From an uncultured Prevotella sp. (GTDB lineage Bacteria > Bacteroidota > Bacteroidia > Bacteroidales > Bacteroidaceae): DNA of 16,819 nucleotides. The notes below the pieces were generated by a model. It had not been told where the DNA came from and did not search any database. It was given only the letters and a program-made list of their open reading frames with translations. How positions within the stretch are numbered: position 1 is the first letter of the stretch; each line of letters begins with the position of its first letter. Positions 7,177 through 14,624 of the stretch are shown in pieces. The position numbers and the translations under genes were made by a program. The stretch lies in the NCBI GenBank assembly GCA_900768785.1, contig CAAGEG010000053.1, positions 1 to 16,819 of the forward strand. Direction: 5' to 3'.

Positions 7177-8661
7177 TTATAGTTTTTTTACAACAAATTT
7201 TCTCTTGTCTTTAATTATCATTCCTCTATTAATATGTTTGCCGACTCTCTTTCCGCTAATGTCGCAAACAGTTCCTTGATTTGTCTCTTTGGCAACAGTT
7301 GTTTCGTCTATTGATGTGGCGTCTGCCTTGATGTCGGCTTCATATTCAATTTTCTGACTGCTTAATATAAAATCGCTAACTATTGTAGGCTTATCAACAA
7401 GACTGTTGTCTGAGTTCAGCTCAAGTCCGCATGGCACACTTATCCATAAGTCTTCGCCCGGCAAAAGACCCTTTAACGACGTCTCGCTTCTGTGTCCGTT
7501 AATAGAGAAATAGGCATCTCGGTAGAGTGGGGCAATACCGATATTGCTTACGAGTATCTTTGTTGTTGTTCCGTCTGTGGTACATTCTTTTACCTTAAAA
7601 CGATATCCCGTAGCCAAAGATGCTTCAGCAAATCTCACTGCTGTGCCATATATACCTTCCGGAGCATCGTTTGCGATCATAAAAGTGATATGATATTTAG
7701 CGGCTTGCTCTTCCCATGTGTGTCCATACATGCCGTTAGGGTTTAGAAAATTCTTTTGGTCGCTGTCGGTATAATAGCTTATCTCACCACCGGCAACACC
7801 ATTTTTCCACCTATAATCATATCCCAAACTCTTCCAACATTCCTCATTATAGCCGTCACTTGTGCCTATCTCATGTTCTTTGTGCATGAACGAGTCGTCA
7901 AAATTGCCGAAGTTGAGGCTCATAAGTTCGTTGTCGGCAACAATAGGAGAGTAACTGTCGTCGGCAGCATCAATAGATATTGCCCACGGAATACCTCTCA
8001 TGTTGTCTTTCAAATGCAAGAGAAACTCTTTCTGATATTCTTTTGAAGGGAAGTTTGTGCCTAATTTCAAGCTCGTTCCATATATGTGATACTCGCTCCA
8101 ATGTCCGAAACCGACTTCCACAAATGCCAAGCGAGAATCATTAGCATATCTCTTCGCAAAATCTGTATAAAACACTTTGGTAAATCTTTTCAGTTCGGCA
8201 TTACTCCAATCGGCATAATATGTAGGTCCGTCTCCCGATACTTTGTTATATGTTTCATGATAATCGCTCAACTCCTTTATGTATTGAGGCACGGCTGTCA
8301 TGCCTTTTGTGCTTCCGTCAACATCTTTTGAACTTGGATATTCATATCTGAAACGGGCTATAAGTTGGTGCCCTCTTGATGCTACATCGGTAAGAATGGC
8401 ATCAAACCAACTCCAATCATAAATGATATTCCCGTCATTATCGCATCCGGTTACTACCTTGCACGGCAGACAATATGCAAATTCCAATTGAATACTTTTG
8501 CCATAAGTCTTATTCAAATCTGATGCTTGGTCGGGCCATAATACAAGTCCGGTCATCGGTTGCGGCATCGTTATCTCGCTTTTCAGCGTCACTCCCTTTT
8601 GCTCTTGTGCCGTAATGGATGTGCTTAGTGCCAACAACGCCATGATAAAAAACTTTCTCAT
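7177..8661 (-). CDS. Secreted DUF4874/DUF4832-type protein with T9SS-like C-terminal tail
   Basis: A signal peptide (1-18, cleavage likely at TA-QE) is followed by a region that I judge to match the DUF4874 N-terminal and DUF4832 C-terminal domains, on the basis of an early PMTGLVLWP block (35-43), a FRYEYPSS segment (104-111) and the block VEVGFGHWSEYHIYG (181-195). The central part looks like a TIM-barrel glycosidase-type fold, with E182 and E190 as possible acids, but no activity is established to my knowledge. A beta-rich domain occupies about 355-445. The last 33 residues, with a CDISGKRV core and an ending in VVKKL, resemble the short type IX secretion or Por-type tails of Prevotella and relatives. 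It sits between kdsA and kdsD, 31 and 6 nt away, so it is expressed with Kdo synthesis. Function unknown; an extracellular glycan-active enzyme is a guess. Confidence 0.75.
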   Translation of the reverse strand: MRKFFIMALLALSTSITAQEQKGVTLKSEITMPQPMTGLVLWPDQASDLNKTYGKSIQLEFAYCLPCKVVTGCDNDGNIIYDWSWFDAILTDVASRGHQLIARFRYEYPSSKDVDGSTKGMTAVPQYIKELSDYHETYNKVSGDGPTYYADWSNAELKRFTKVFYTDFAKRYANDSRLAFVEVGFGHWSEYHIYGTSLKLGTNFPSKEYQKEFLLHLKDNMRGIPWAISIDAADDSYSPIVADNELMSLNFGNFDDSFMHKEHEIGTSDGYNEECWKSLGYDYRWKNGVAGGEISYYTDSDQKNFLNPNGMYGHTWEEQAAKYHITFMIANDAPEGIYGTAVRFAEASLATGYRFKVKECTTDGTTTKILVSNIGIAPLYRDAYFSINGHRSETSLKGLLPGEDLWISVPCGLELNSDNSLVDKPTIVSDFILSSQKIEYEADIKADATSIDETTVAKETNQGTVCDISGKRVGKHINRGMIIKDKRKFVVKKL

Positions 8662-8692
8662 AACTCCTAATTGTATTTATTATCGATGATAA

Positions 8693-9448
8693 TCATTTAA
8701 TCAAATTATCTATAATGCCTTCAAGGTCTTTCAGATAAACCATGTTAGGACCGTCGCTAAGGGCTTTCTCCGGGTCGGGATGCACTTCAAAGAAATATCC
8801 GGTAGCACCAAAAGCCTTTGCAGCTTGCGCCATAGCGGGAACAAAACGCCTGTCTCCCGATGTCTTCCCGCCACCTGCGCCCGGTCTTTGCACGCTATGA
8901 GTACAGTCCATAATGACATTTGGCACTATGTCAAGCATATCTGTAATATTGCGGAAGTCAACAACAAGGTTGTTATAGCCGTATATGTTGCCTCTTTCTG
9001 TTAGCCACACATCTTTGGCACCGCCGTCTTTGGCTTTCTCCACAGGATAACGCATGTCATTTCCACTAAGAAATTGTGCCTTTTTTATGTTTACTGTCTT
9101 TCCTGTCTTTGCTGCTGACAATAGCAAATCTGTCTGTCGGCACAAGAAAGCCGGTATTTGCAGAATGTCTGCCACCTCTCCAACGGGTGCCGCTTGCCAA
9201 CTCTCGTGTATGTCGGTAAGTATTTTGAGTCCGTATTTTGACTTTATATCATCAAGCATTTGCAGACCTTTGTCCATTCCGGGACCTCTGAACGAACTCA
9301 CAGACGTGCGGTTTGCCTTGTCAAAGGAGGCTTTGAATATAATCTCTGTACCAAGATTGTTGTTTATCTCTACAATCTTTTTGGCTACTGTGTCAAGCAG
9401 TTCCGCCGATTCAATAACACACGGACCTGCAATAAACGTTTGTTTCAT
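8693..9448 (-). CDS. kdsA: 3-deoxy-8-phosphooctulonate synthase (KdsA), metal-dependent type
   Basis: KdsA condenses phosphoenolpyruvate with arabinose 5-phosphate to Kdo 8-phosphate in the cytoplasm. Diagnostic motifs are GPCVIES (8-14), FKASFDKANRTS (38-49), LTDIHESWQ (77-85), PAFLCRQTDLL (99-109), DCTHSVQ (181-187) and ALSDGPN (229-235). Residues C10, H184, E221 and D232 line up with the four metal ligands of the Aquifex enzyme (Cys11, His185, Glu222, Asp233), so this belongs to the metal-dependent class, unlike the E. coli enzyme with Asn at the first position. The 251-residue length is slightly short but complete. The ATG overlaps the stop of the upstream HAD gene in an ATGA, indicating translational coupling. 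Confidence 0.96.
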   Translation of the reverse strand: MKQTFIAGPCVIESAELLDTVAKKIVEINNNLGTEIIFKASFDKANRTSVSSFRGPGMDKGLQMLDDIKSKYGLKILTDIHESWQAAPVGEVADILQIPAFLCRQTDLLLSAAKTGKTVNIKKAQFLSGNDMRYPVEKAKDGGAKDVWLTERGNIYGYNNLVVDFRNITDMLDIVPNVIMDCTHSVQRPGAGGGKTSGDRRFVPAMAQAAKAFGATGYFFEVHPDPEKALSDGPNMVYLKDLEGIIDNLIK

Positions 9449-10164
9449 GGTTTCAGTTTAAATAGTTTATCCCAATCATCAGTAAATGTCGGCATGTCGG
9501 GATATATCATGTCAGCACCTTCATCAAGCAGTTTGCTGTCGGGAAGCGGACCTGTATTCACAGCAACCGTAAACAAACCGGCTGCAACTGCCGCTCTCAC
9601 GCCGAGAGGAGCGTTTTCAACAACTATTCCTTCCCATGCTTTGATGTCGGCTTTCTCCATTCCGCGTATATATGGTTCAGGGTTCGGTTTGCCGTGCTTT
9701 ACGTCAAAGGCTGTAATCATAAGCTCTTTAGTTACCAAACCCTCAAAATCTTTTTCCAATTTATCAAGCAGAGTCCTCTGTCCGCTACCTGTTACAACCA
9801 CTATCTTCAGTCCGCAGGCTTTTATCTTGCGCATCAGTTCCTTGACACCATTCATTACGCCTGCCGGATTGCAGTTATTAAAACATCGTGACTTCTCTGC
9901 ATACATCTCTTGAGCTTCTTCCTCCGAGAGTTCTTTTCCCCATTGTTGTCGTGCAAGAAGCTTTATTGTTTCCACTCCTCTCATGCCTTCATACATGTAA
10001 GCATCATCACGACTCATGTTAAGGCCGTAATGCGCCATTGCTTTATGCCAACTTTCAGAGTGGTTTTTCATGCTGTCATACAGCACACCGTCCATATCAA
10101 AAAGCACGGCTTTGGGCGAAAAGACCGCAAAGTCGTGCTTTCTCAGGTATTCGTCTATTATCAT
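9445..10164 (-). CDS. HAD-superfamily hydrolase, probable inorganic pyrophosphatase (BT2127-like)
   Basis: This is a HAD subfamily I phosphatase with a helical cap. Motif I is D23-M-D25 (LFDMDGVLYDS), motif II is T125 in VVTGSG, motif III is K159 in HGKPNPEPY, and motif IV is E183-N184 in VVENAPLGV. The cap residue E59 in AYMYEG matches the position I recall as Glu47 in B. thetaiotaomicron BT2127, a structurally studied inorganic pyrophosphatase of the beta-phosphoglucomutase-like group; several other blocks (TAFDVKHGKPNPEPY, VNTGPL) also match my memory of that protein. The N-terminus is about 12 residues longer. The 4-bp overlap with kdsA suggests a link to Kdo synthesis, either removing pyrophosphate or, less likely, acting as a Kdo 8-phosphate phosphatase. 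A 78-nt gap separates it from pgi. Confidence 0.85.
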   Translation of the reverse strand: MIIDEYLRKHDFAVFSPKAVLFDMDGVLYDSMKNHSESWHKAMAHYGLNMSRDDAYMYEGMRGVETIKLLARQQWGKELSEEEAQEMYAEKSRCFNNCNPAGVMNGVKELMRKIKACGLKIVVVTGSGQRTLLDKLEKDFEGLVTKELMITAFDVKHGKPNPEPYIRGMEKADIKAWEGIVVENAPLGVRAAVAAGLFTVAVNTGPLPDSKLLDEGADMIYPDMPTFTDDWDKLFKLKP

Positions 10165-10242
10165 TATTATGATATATACTGTTTTCTTCCGCCAAAAACT
10201 ATGTTTTATACAAATAAACCATATGTTTTAAGGCGTAATTAT

Positions 10243-11601
10243 TTATTCTTCGTTCTTCAGTCTTTCTTTTATTGCCTTGCTGTCAGCTTCATAGCCGGGT
10301 TTATCAAGCAAAGCGAACATGTTTTTCTTATATGCTTCAACTCCCGGTTGGTTAAACGGATTTACCTCAAGGATGTTTCCGCTTATGCCACATGCTATTT
10401 CAAAGAAATAAATCAACTGTCCGATGTAATATTCGTTGAGTGAAGGAACAGAAATTCTAATGTTTGGAACTCCTCCGTCAACGTGTGCCAAGCGTGTTCC
10501 TAATTCCGCCATCTTGTTAACCTCGTCAATACGCTTGCCAGCAAGGAAGTTTAGACCGTCGAGATTTTCTTCATCGTTAGGGAAGAGCAATTTGTTTTCC
10601 GGCTGTTCTACGCTAATTACTGTTTCATATATAGTGCGTTCGCCTTCTTGAATCCATTGTCCCATAGAGTGAAGGTCGGTAGTAAAGTCACAAGAAGCAG
10701 GGAATATGCCTTTGTTTTCTTTGCCTTCACTTTCGCCAAACAACTGTTTCCACCATTCGCTAATGAAGTGTAGCTTAGGCTGATAATTAACCATTATTTC
10801 TATTTTCTTGCCTGCTTGAGCATACAAACCGTTACGAACGGCTGCGTAAATAGCTGCAGGGTTCTCTTCGTATGGTGTGTTCTGACCACAAACATTCTCC
10901 ATTTCTGTTGCTCCTGCAACGAGTTGTTTGATGTCAAAACCTGCACAAGCGATAGGCAACAGTCCAACAGGAGTCAGAACAGAGAAGCGTCCGCCTACGT
11001 TATCTGGTATTACGAAAGTCTTATAACCTTCTTTTGTTGCGCAAGAGCGTGCTGCTCCCTTTGTAGCATCGGTAACGGCAACAATCACTTTCTTTGCTTC
11101 TTCCTTGCCACGTTGCTCCTCACATTGTTTTTTCAGCAAGCGGAAAGTGAGAGCAGTCTCTGTTGTTGTGCCCGATTTAGATATGTTGATAACGCCAAAC
11201 TTCTTGTCTTTCAGATAAGTAGTGAGTTCATAGAGATAGTCTTCACCAATATTGTTTCCTGCAAACAATATTGTAGGATTTTTCTTGTCGTTAACGAGCC
11301 AAGCGAAAGAGTTGCTTAGCGACTCTATAACCGCACGTGCACCAAGATAACTTCCACCTATACCGGCAACAACAATAGCTTCACAGTTGTCACGCATTAC
11401 GTTGGCACACTCTTGTACCTCGTTGAGAAACTCCGGAGTGATAGATGAAGGAAGGTGCAACCAACCTAAGAAATCGTTACCCGGACATGTGCCGTTCTCA
11501 AGAGAGGCTTGGGCTGCCTTAACTTTGCTCTCATACTCTTTTACTGTACCTTCTTTAAGGAAGCGAACAGCTTTTGAAACGTCTAATGTGATATTTTTCA
11601 T
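10243..11601 (-). CDS. pgi: Glucose-6-phosphate isomerase
   Basis: The enzyme interconverts glucose 6-phosphate and fructose 6-phosphate in glycolysis and gluconeogenesis. The 452-residue length matches the shorter bacterial form of the family. Visible motifs are GIGGSYLGAR (80-89), the phosphate-binding SKSGTTTET (141-149), the family signature starting VGGRFSV (202-208), the catalytic Glu in GESEGKE (289-295), H311 in TDLHSMGQ, and K425 or its neighbour in the C-terminal GVEAYKKNMF segment. It starts 21 nt after the gpsA stop. The 78-nt gap after it contains only AT-rich sequence; a TAGTTTTTG string there might be part of a weak internal promoter for the HAD-kdsA genes, but its spacing is off consensus. 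Confidence 0.97.
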   Translation of the reverse strand: MKNITLDVSKAVRFLKEGTVKEYESKVKAAQASLENGTCPGNDFLGWLHLPSSITPEFLNEVQECANVMRDNCEAIVVAGIGGSYLGARAVIESLSNSFAWLVNDKKNPTILFAGNNIGEDYLYELTTYLKDKKFGVINISKSGTTTETALTFRLLKKQCEEQRGKEEAKKVIVAVTDATKGAARSCATKEGYKTFVIPDNVGGRFSVLTPVGLLPIACAGFDIKQLVAGATEMENVCGQNTPYEENPAAIYAAVRNGLYAQAGKKIEIMVNYQPKLHFISEWWKQLFGESEGKENKGIFPASCDFTTDLHSMGQWIQEGERTIYETVISVEQPENKLLFPNDEENLDGLNFLAGKRIDEVNKMAELGTRLAHVDGGVPNIRISVPSLNEYYIGQLIYFFEIACGISGNILEVNPFNQPGVEAYKKNMFALLDKPGYEADSKAIKERLKNEE

Positions 11602-11622
11602 CGTCTGAAGATTTTATGATTC

Positions 11623-12618
11623 TTATCTGAAAGAATCGGTTAATAATTTTATTTCTATTTGTGGAGATATGCGTTCATATAGTATATTATACACGGCATC
11701 AAGTATAGGCATGTTTACATGGCAATGTCGGTTTATCTCTTTCATACATTTAGTACCGAAAAAGCCCTCTGCTATCATTTCCATTTCTATTTGCGCACTC
11801 TTTATACTATAGCCTTTGCCTATCATACTACCGAACGTCCTGTTGCGAGAGAAGTTGGAATAGCCTGTAACAAGCAGGTCTCCCAGATACACAGAGTCGG
11901 TTATGTTTCGCTCCATCGGGTGTATGGTGTTCAAGAAACGCCCCATTTCCTGTACGGCATTCGACATTAACACAGCTTGGAAATTGTCTCCATACTTCAA
12001 ACCGCTGCATATTCCGGCAGCTATTGCATACACGTTTTTCAGCACAGATGAATATTCTATGCCTATAACATCGCAACTTGTCTTTGTTTTTATATAGTCG
12101 CTGGCAAGAATATCGGCAAAGGCGGTTGCTTTCTCTTTGTCCGAGCAACCTACGGTGAGGTAGGAGAGACGCTCGAGAGCTACTTCTTCGGCATGTGAAG
12201 GACCGCCAAGACATGCTAAATTGCTGTATGGTACATCATAAACTTGGTGGAAATATTCCGAACACACCAAATTGTCGTCGGGAACGATGCCCTTTATTGC
12301 CGTTACTATGAATTTGTCTTTTATGCGAGTCTTAAGTCTTTTGAGATGATTCTTAAGATATGGCGATGGCGTAACGAATACAAGCGTGTCGTAATCTTGT
12401 ATTATCTTGTTTATATCGCTTGAAAATTCTATCTCGTCAACGTTAAATCTAACGCTGACAAGATAGGCGGGATTATGTCCCAAACGCTTAAAATCTTCTA
12501 TACGATCATCACGGCGCATGTACCAACCTATATGGTGCGTGTGCCCAACAATAATCTTTGCTATTGCGGTAGCCCAGCTTCCGCCTCCTATAATCGCTAT
12601 TTTTCCGCAGTCGAACAT
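11623..12618 (-). CDS. gpsA: Glycerol-3-phosphate dehydrogenase [NAD(P)+]
   Basis: GpsA reduces dihydroxyacetone phosphate to sn-glycerol 3-phosphate, the backbone for phospholipid synthesis. The N-terminal Rossmann fold shows IIGGGSWATAIAK (9-21), followed by the TPS segment near 83-85 and the active-site-proximal TAIKG with K109. The catalytic lysine is K194 in SSVLKNVYAIAAG (190-202), and the C-terminal signature GDLLVTGYSNFSRNRTFG is at 246-263. The 331-residue length is typical. The Ala in GSWAT replaces the Gly common in proteobacteria; I believe this is usual in Bacteroidetes. It starts 37 nt after lysS and is followed by pgi after 21 nt, so the three are probably co-transcribed. Confidence 0.96.
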   Translation of the reverse strand: MFDCGKIAIIGGGSWATAIAKIIVGHTHHIGWYMRRDDRIEDFKRLGHNPAYLVSVRFNVDEIEFSSDINKIIQDYDTLVFVTPSPYLKNHLKRLKTRIKDKFIVTAIKGIVPDDNLVCSEYFHQVYDVPYSNLACLGGPSHAEEVALERLSYLTVGCSDKEKATAFADILASDYIKTKTSCDVIGIEYSSVLKNVYAIAAGICSGLKYGDNFQAVLMSNAVQEMGRFLNTIHPMERNITDSVYLGDLLVTGYSNFSRNRTFGSMIGKGYSIKSAQIEMEMIAEGFFGTKCMKEINRHCHVNMPILDAVYNILYERISPQIEIKLLTDSFR

Positions 12619-12655
12619 GGTATTCCTATTAATAAGGACTCAGCTCTTTATCCGC

Positions 12656-14383
12656 TTATTTGGCTTTTTCTATCCAAGCGGCAAACTCTTCAACCTTCGG
12701 ATTGTCCAATCCCAGCTTGTATTTCTTGTTTATTCCGCATACGTCCATTTGAAGTTTCTGCGGATTAACATCCTTTATGTCGCTAACGAGATTGTATCCG
12801 CACTTGTTGAAAACAGGTACCCAATCGGCTGTAACGCCAATCTCAGCCCATTCTGCAACACTGCTTTTCGGCATCTTCTTTTCGGGTTTCATTTGCGGGA
12901 AGAACAAAACCTCTTGGATAGACATCTGTCCTGTCATTAACATAACAAGGCGATCGATACCTATACCTATACCACTTGTCGGTGGCATTCCGTATTGCAA
13001 GGCACGCAAAAAGTCTTGATCTATTATCATTGCTTCGTCATCTCCCTTGTCGGCAAGGCGCATTTGCTCCTTGAAACGCTCCTCTTGGTCTATAGGGTCG
13101 TTGAGCTCTGAATAGGCGTTTGCAAGCTCTTTGCCGTTGACCATAAGCTCAAAACGTTCTGTTAGTCCCGGTTTGCTGCGATGCATCTTTGTTAGTGGAG
13201 ACATCTCTACAGGGTAGTCTATGATGAAAGTGGGCTGAATGAAAGTGCCTTCGCAGTATTCTCCGAATATCTCGTCAATAAGTTTGCCCTTACCCATACT
13301 GTCGTCTATCTCCATATTTAGCTTCTTGCAGACCTCTCTTATATTTTCTTCGTCCATGCCGTTAAGGTCATAACCGGTCTTTTCTTTTATAGCGTCAAGT
13401 ATGGGGAGACGTCTGTATGGTGCTTTAAAACTTATTGTCTTGCCGTCAATCACGCTTTCCGGTTTGCCGTTTACGGCTATACAAATCTTTTCCAACAACT
13501 GTTCGGTAAAAGACATCATCCAATTGTAGTCCTTATATTGCACATACAGCTCCATACATGTAAATTCAGGGTTGTGTGTGCGGTCCATTCCTTCGTTGCG
13601 GAAGTTCTTTCCAATTTCGTAAACACCTTCAAAACCTCCCACAATGAGCCTCTTTAAATATAGCTCTGTGGCTATACGCATATACATATCTGTATTGAGG
13701 GCATTGAAATGTGTGATGAACGGACGTGCTGAAGCGCCACCTGCAATTGACTGAAGTATAGGTGTTTCTACTTCGGTATAGCCTGCTGAGTCGAGAACAT
13801 CGCGCAATGTCTTCAGTATCTTTGACCTTTTCAAGAACGTATCTTTTATTCCGTCGTTTACAACAAGGTCAACATATCTGCGACGATAGCGAAGTTCCGG
13901 GTCTTCAAACTTGTCGTAAGCAACACCGTCTTTGTATTTCACTATCGGCAGTGGCTTCAAACTCTTTGACAATACGGTTATTTCTTGTGCGTGAACACTT
14001 ATCTCGCCTGTCTGTGTTCTGAAGACAAAACCTTTAACTCCTACAAAGTCACCTATGTCAAGCAGTCTTTTGAACACCTTGTTATACATGTCTTTGTTCT
14101 CATCCGGGCAAATATCGTCTCTTGTTACATATACTTGTATTCTGCCTTTGGAGTCTTGCAACTCCATAAACGATGCTTTTCCCATGACACGACGGCTCAT
14201 CATACGACCGGCAATACATACTTGACGAGGCTCTGCTGCGTCGTCAAAACTGTCTTTTATGTCTGTTGAGAATGCGTTTGTAGGATATTCGGCTGCGGGA
14301 TAGGGGTCTATTCCCATGTCGCGCAACTCTTGCAGGCTCTGGCGTCTGCCTATTTCCTGCTCACTAAGTTCTAAAATATTCAT
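12656..14383 (-). CDS. lysS: Lysyl-tRNA synthetase, class II
   Basis: LysRS charges tRNA-Lys with lysine. I place the start at 14383 (protein MNILELSEQEIGRRQ..., 575 residues); a longer in-frame version beginning at 14464 would put 27 unlike residues in front and start upstream of the predicted promoter. An OB-fold anticodon-binding domain covers about 55-140. Class II motif 2 is FRNEGMDRTHNPEFTCMELY (261-280) and motif 3 is GIGIGIDRLVMLMTGQ (471-486), and the lysine-pocket region PVEMSPLTK (391-399) is intact. After motif 3 the protein continues for about 75 residues (about 501-575), an extension absent from E. coli LysRS that I believe is normal in Bacteroidetes. It heads a run of eight closely spaced minus-strand genes. 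Confidence 0.96.
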   Translation of the reverse strand: MNILELSEQEIGRRQSLQELRDMGIDPYPAAEYPTNAFSTDIKDSFDDAAEPRQVCIAGRMMSRRVMGKASFMELQDSKGRIQVYVTRDDICPDENKDMYNKVFKRLLDIGDFVGVKGFVFRTQTGEISVHAQEITVLSKSLKPLPIVKYKDGVAYDKFEDPELRYRRRYVDLVVNDGIKDTFLKRSKILKTLRDVLDSAGYTEVETPILQSIAGGASARPFITHFNALNTDMYMRIATELYLKRLIVGGFEGVYEIGKNFRNEGMDRTHNPEFTCMELYVQYKDYNWMMSFTEQLLEKICIAVNGKPESVIDGKTISFKAPYRRLPILDAIKEKTGYDLNGMDEENIREVCKKLNMEIDDSMGKGKLIDEIFGEYCEGTFIQPTFIIDYPVEMSPLTKMHRSKPGLTERFELMVNGKELANAYSELNDPIDQEERFKEQMRLADKGDDEAMIIDQDFLRALQYGMPPTSGIGIGIDRLVMLMTGQMSIQEVLFFPQMKPEKKMPKSSVAEWAEIGVTADWVPVFNKCGYNLVSDIKDVNPQKLQMDVCGINKKYKLGLDNPKVEEFAAWIEKAK

Positions 14384-14422
14384 TGTAATGTGCGGCTTCT
14401 TTGTTTGTTCGCAATATTGCTG

Positions 14423-14430
14423 CAAAAATA
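14423..14430 (-). promoter_or_regulatory. Candidate -7 box of the lysS promoter
   Basis: On the minus strand TATTTTTG matches the Bacteroidetes TAnnTTTG box exactly, and transcription would start near 14416, about 33 nt before the lysS ATG. No good TTTG box is seen 19-21 nt further upstream (the bases there read close to TTTAAG), so the call rests on one box. Confidence 0.5.
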
Positions 14431-14509
14431 CAAAGATTTTCCGAATAAACTTAAATGATATCAATAAATTTGCTGTTTAGTGTTACGGCAAGTGGCTATC
14501 GGCTGTTTT

Positions 14510-14561
14510 GATAATAAACAAAAAAGCAGCTATGTTGATCTTGTTTGTTCAACGCAGCTGC
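14510..14561 (-). terminator. Rho-independent terminator of the fimbrillin-like gene
   Basis: On the minus strand GCAGCT (14561-14556), a 2-nt mismatch, GTTGA (14553-14549), a 10-nt loop, TCAAC (14538-14534), a 2-nt mismatch and AGCTGC (14531-14526) form a stem followed directly by TTTTTTGTTTATT. It lies about 64 nt after the stop at 14625. An outer pair, CTATCGGC at 14496-14503 with GCCGATAG at 14560-14567, overlaps one arm and could form an alternative longer fold. Confidence 0.85.
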
Positions 14562-14624
14562 CGATAGTGATTTTATTGTATTGATTTTTGTGCTGTTTCT
14601 CGTCTTTAACTAATATCTTTAGGA

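Noticed and set aside
8679..8693. Inverted repeat ATTATC-GAT-GATAAT between kdsA and the DUF4832-type gene
   Set aside because: Only 6 AT-rich pairs without a T-tract; too weak for a terminator and expected by chance in an AT-rich gap.
9260..9913. 217-codon plus-strand open frame across kdsA and the HAD gene
   Set aside because: It spans two convincing minus-strand genes with intact catalytic motifs and has no protein-like features of its own.
10165..10242. Internal promoter between pgi and the HAD gene
   Set aside because: TAGTTTTTG has one base too many for TAnnTTTG and no TTTG box lies at the right distance, so it was not listed as a feature.
14384..14464. 27-residue N-terminal extension of LysRS from an upstream in-frame ATG
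   Set aside because: The extension is unlike LysRS, the internal start gives the usual MNxLELSEQE beginning, and the predicted -7 box at 14423-14430 lies inside the extension, so the transcript would not contain the upstream ATG.
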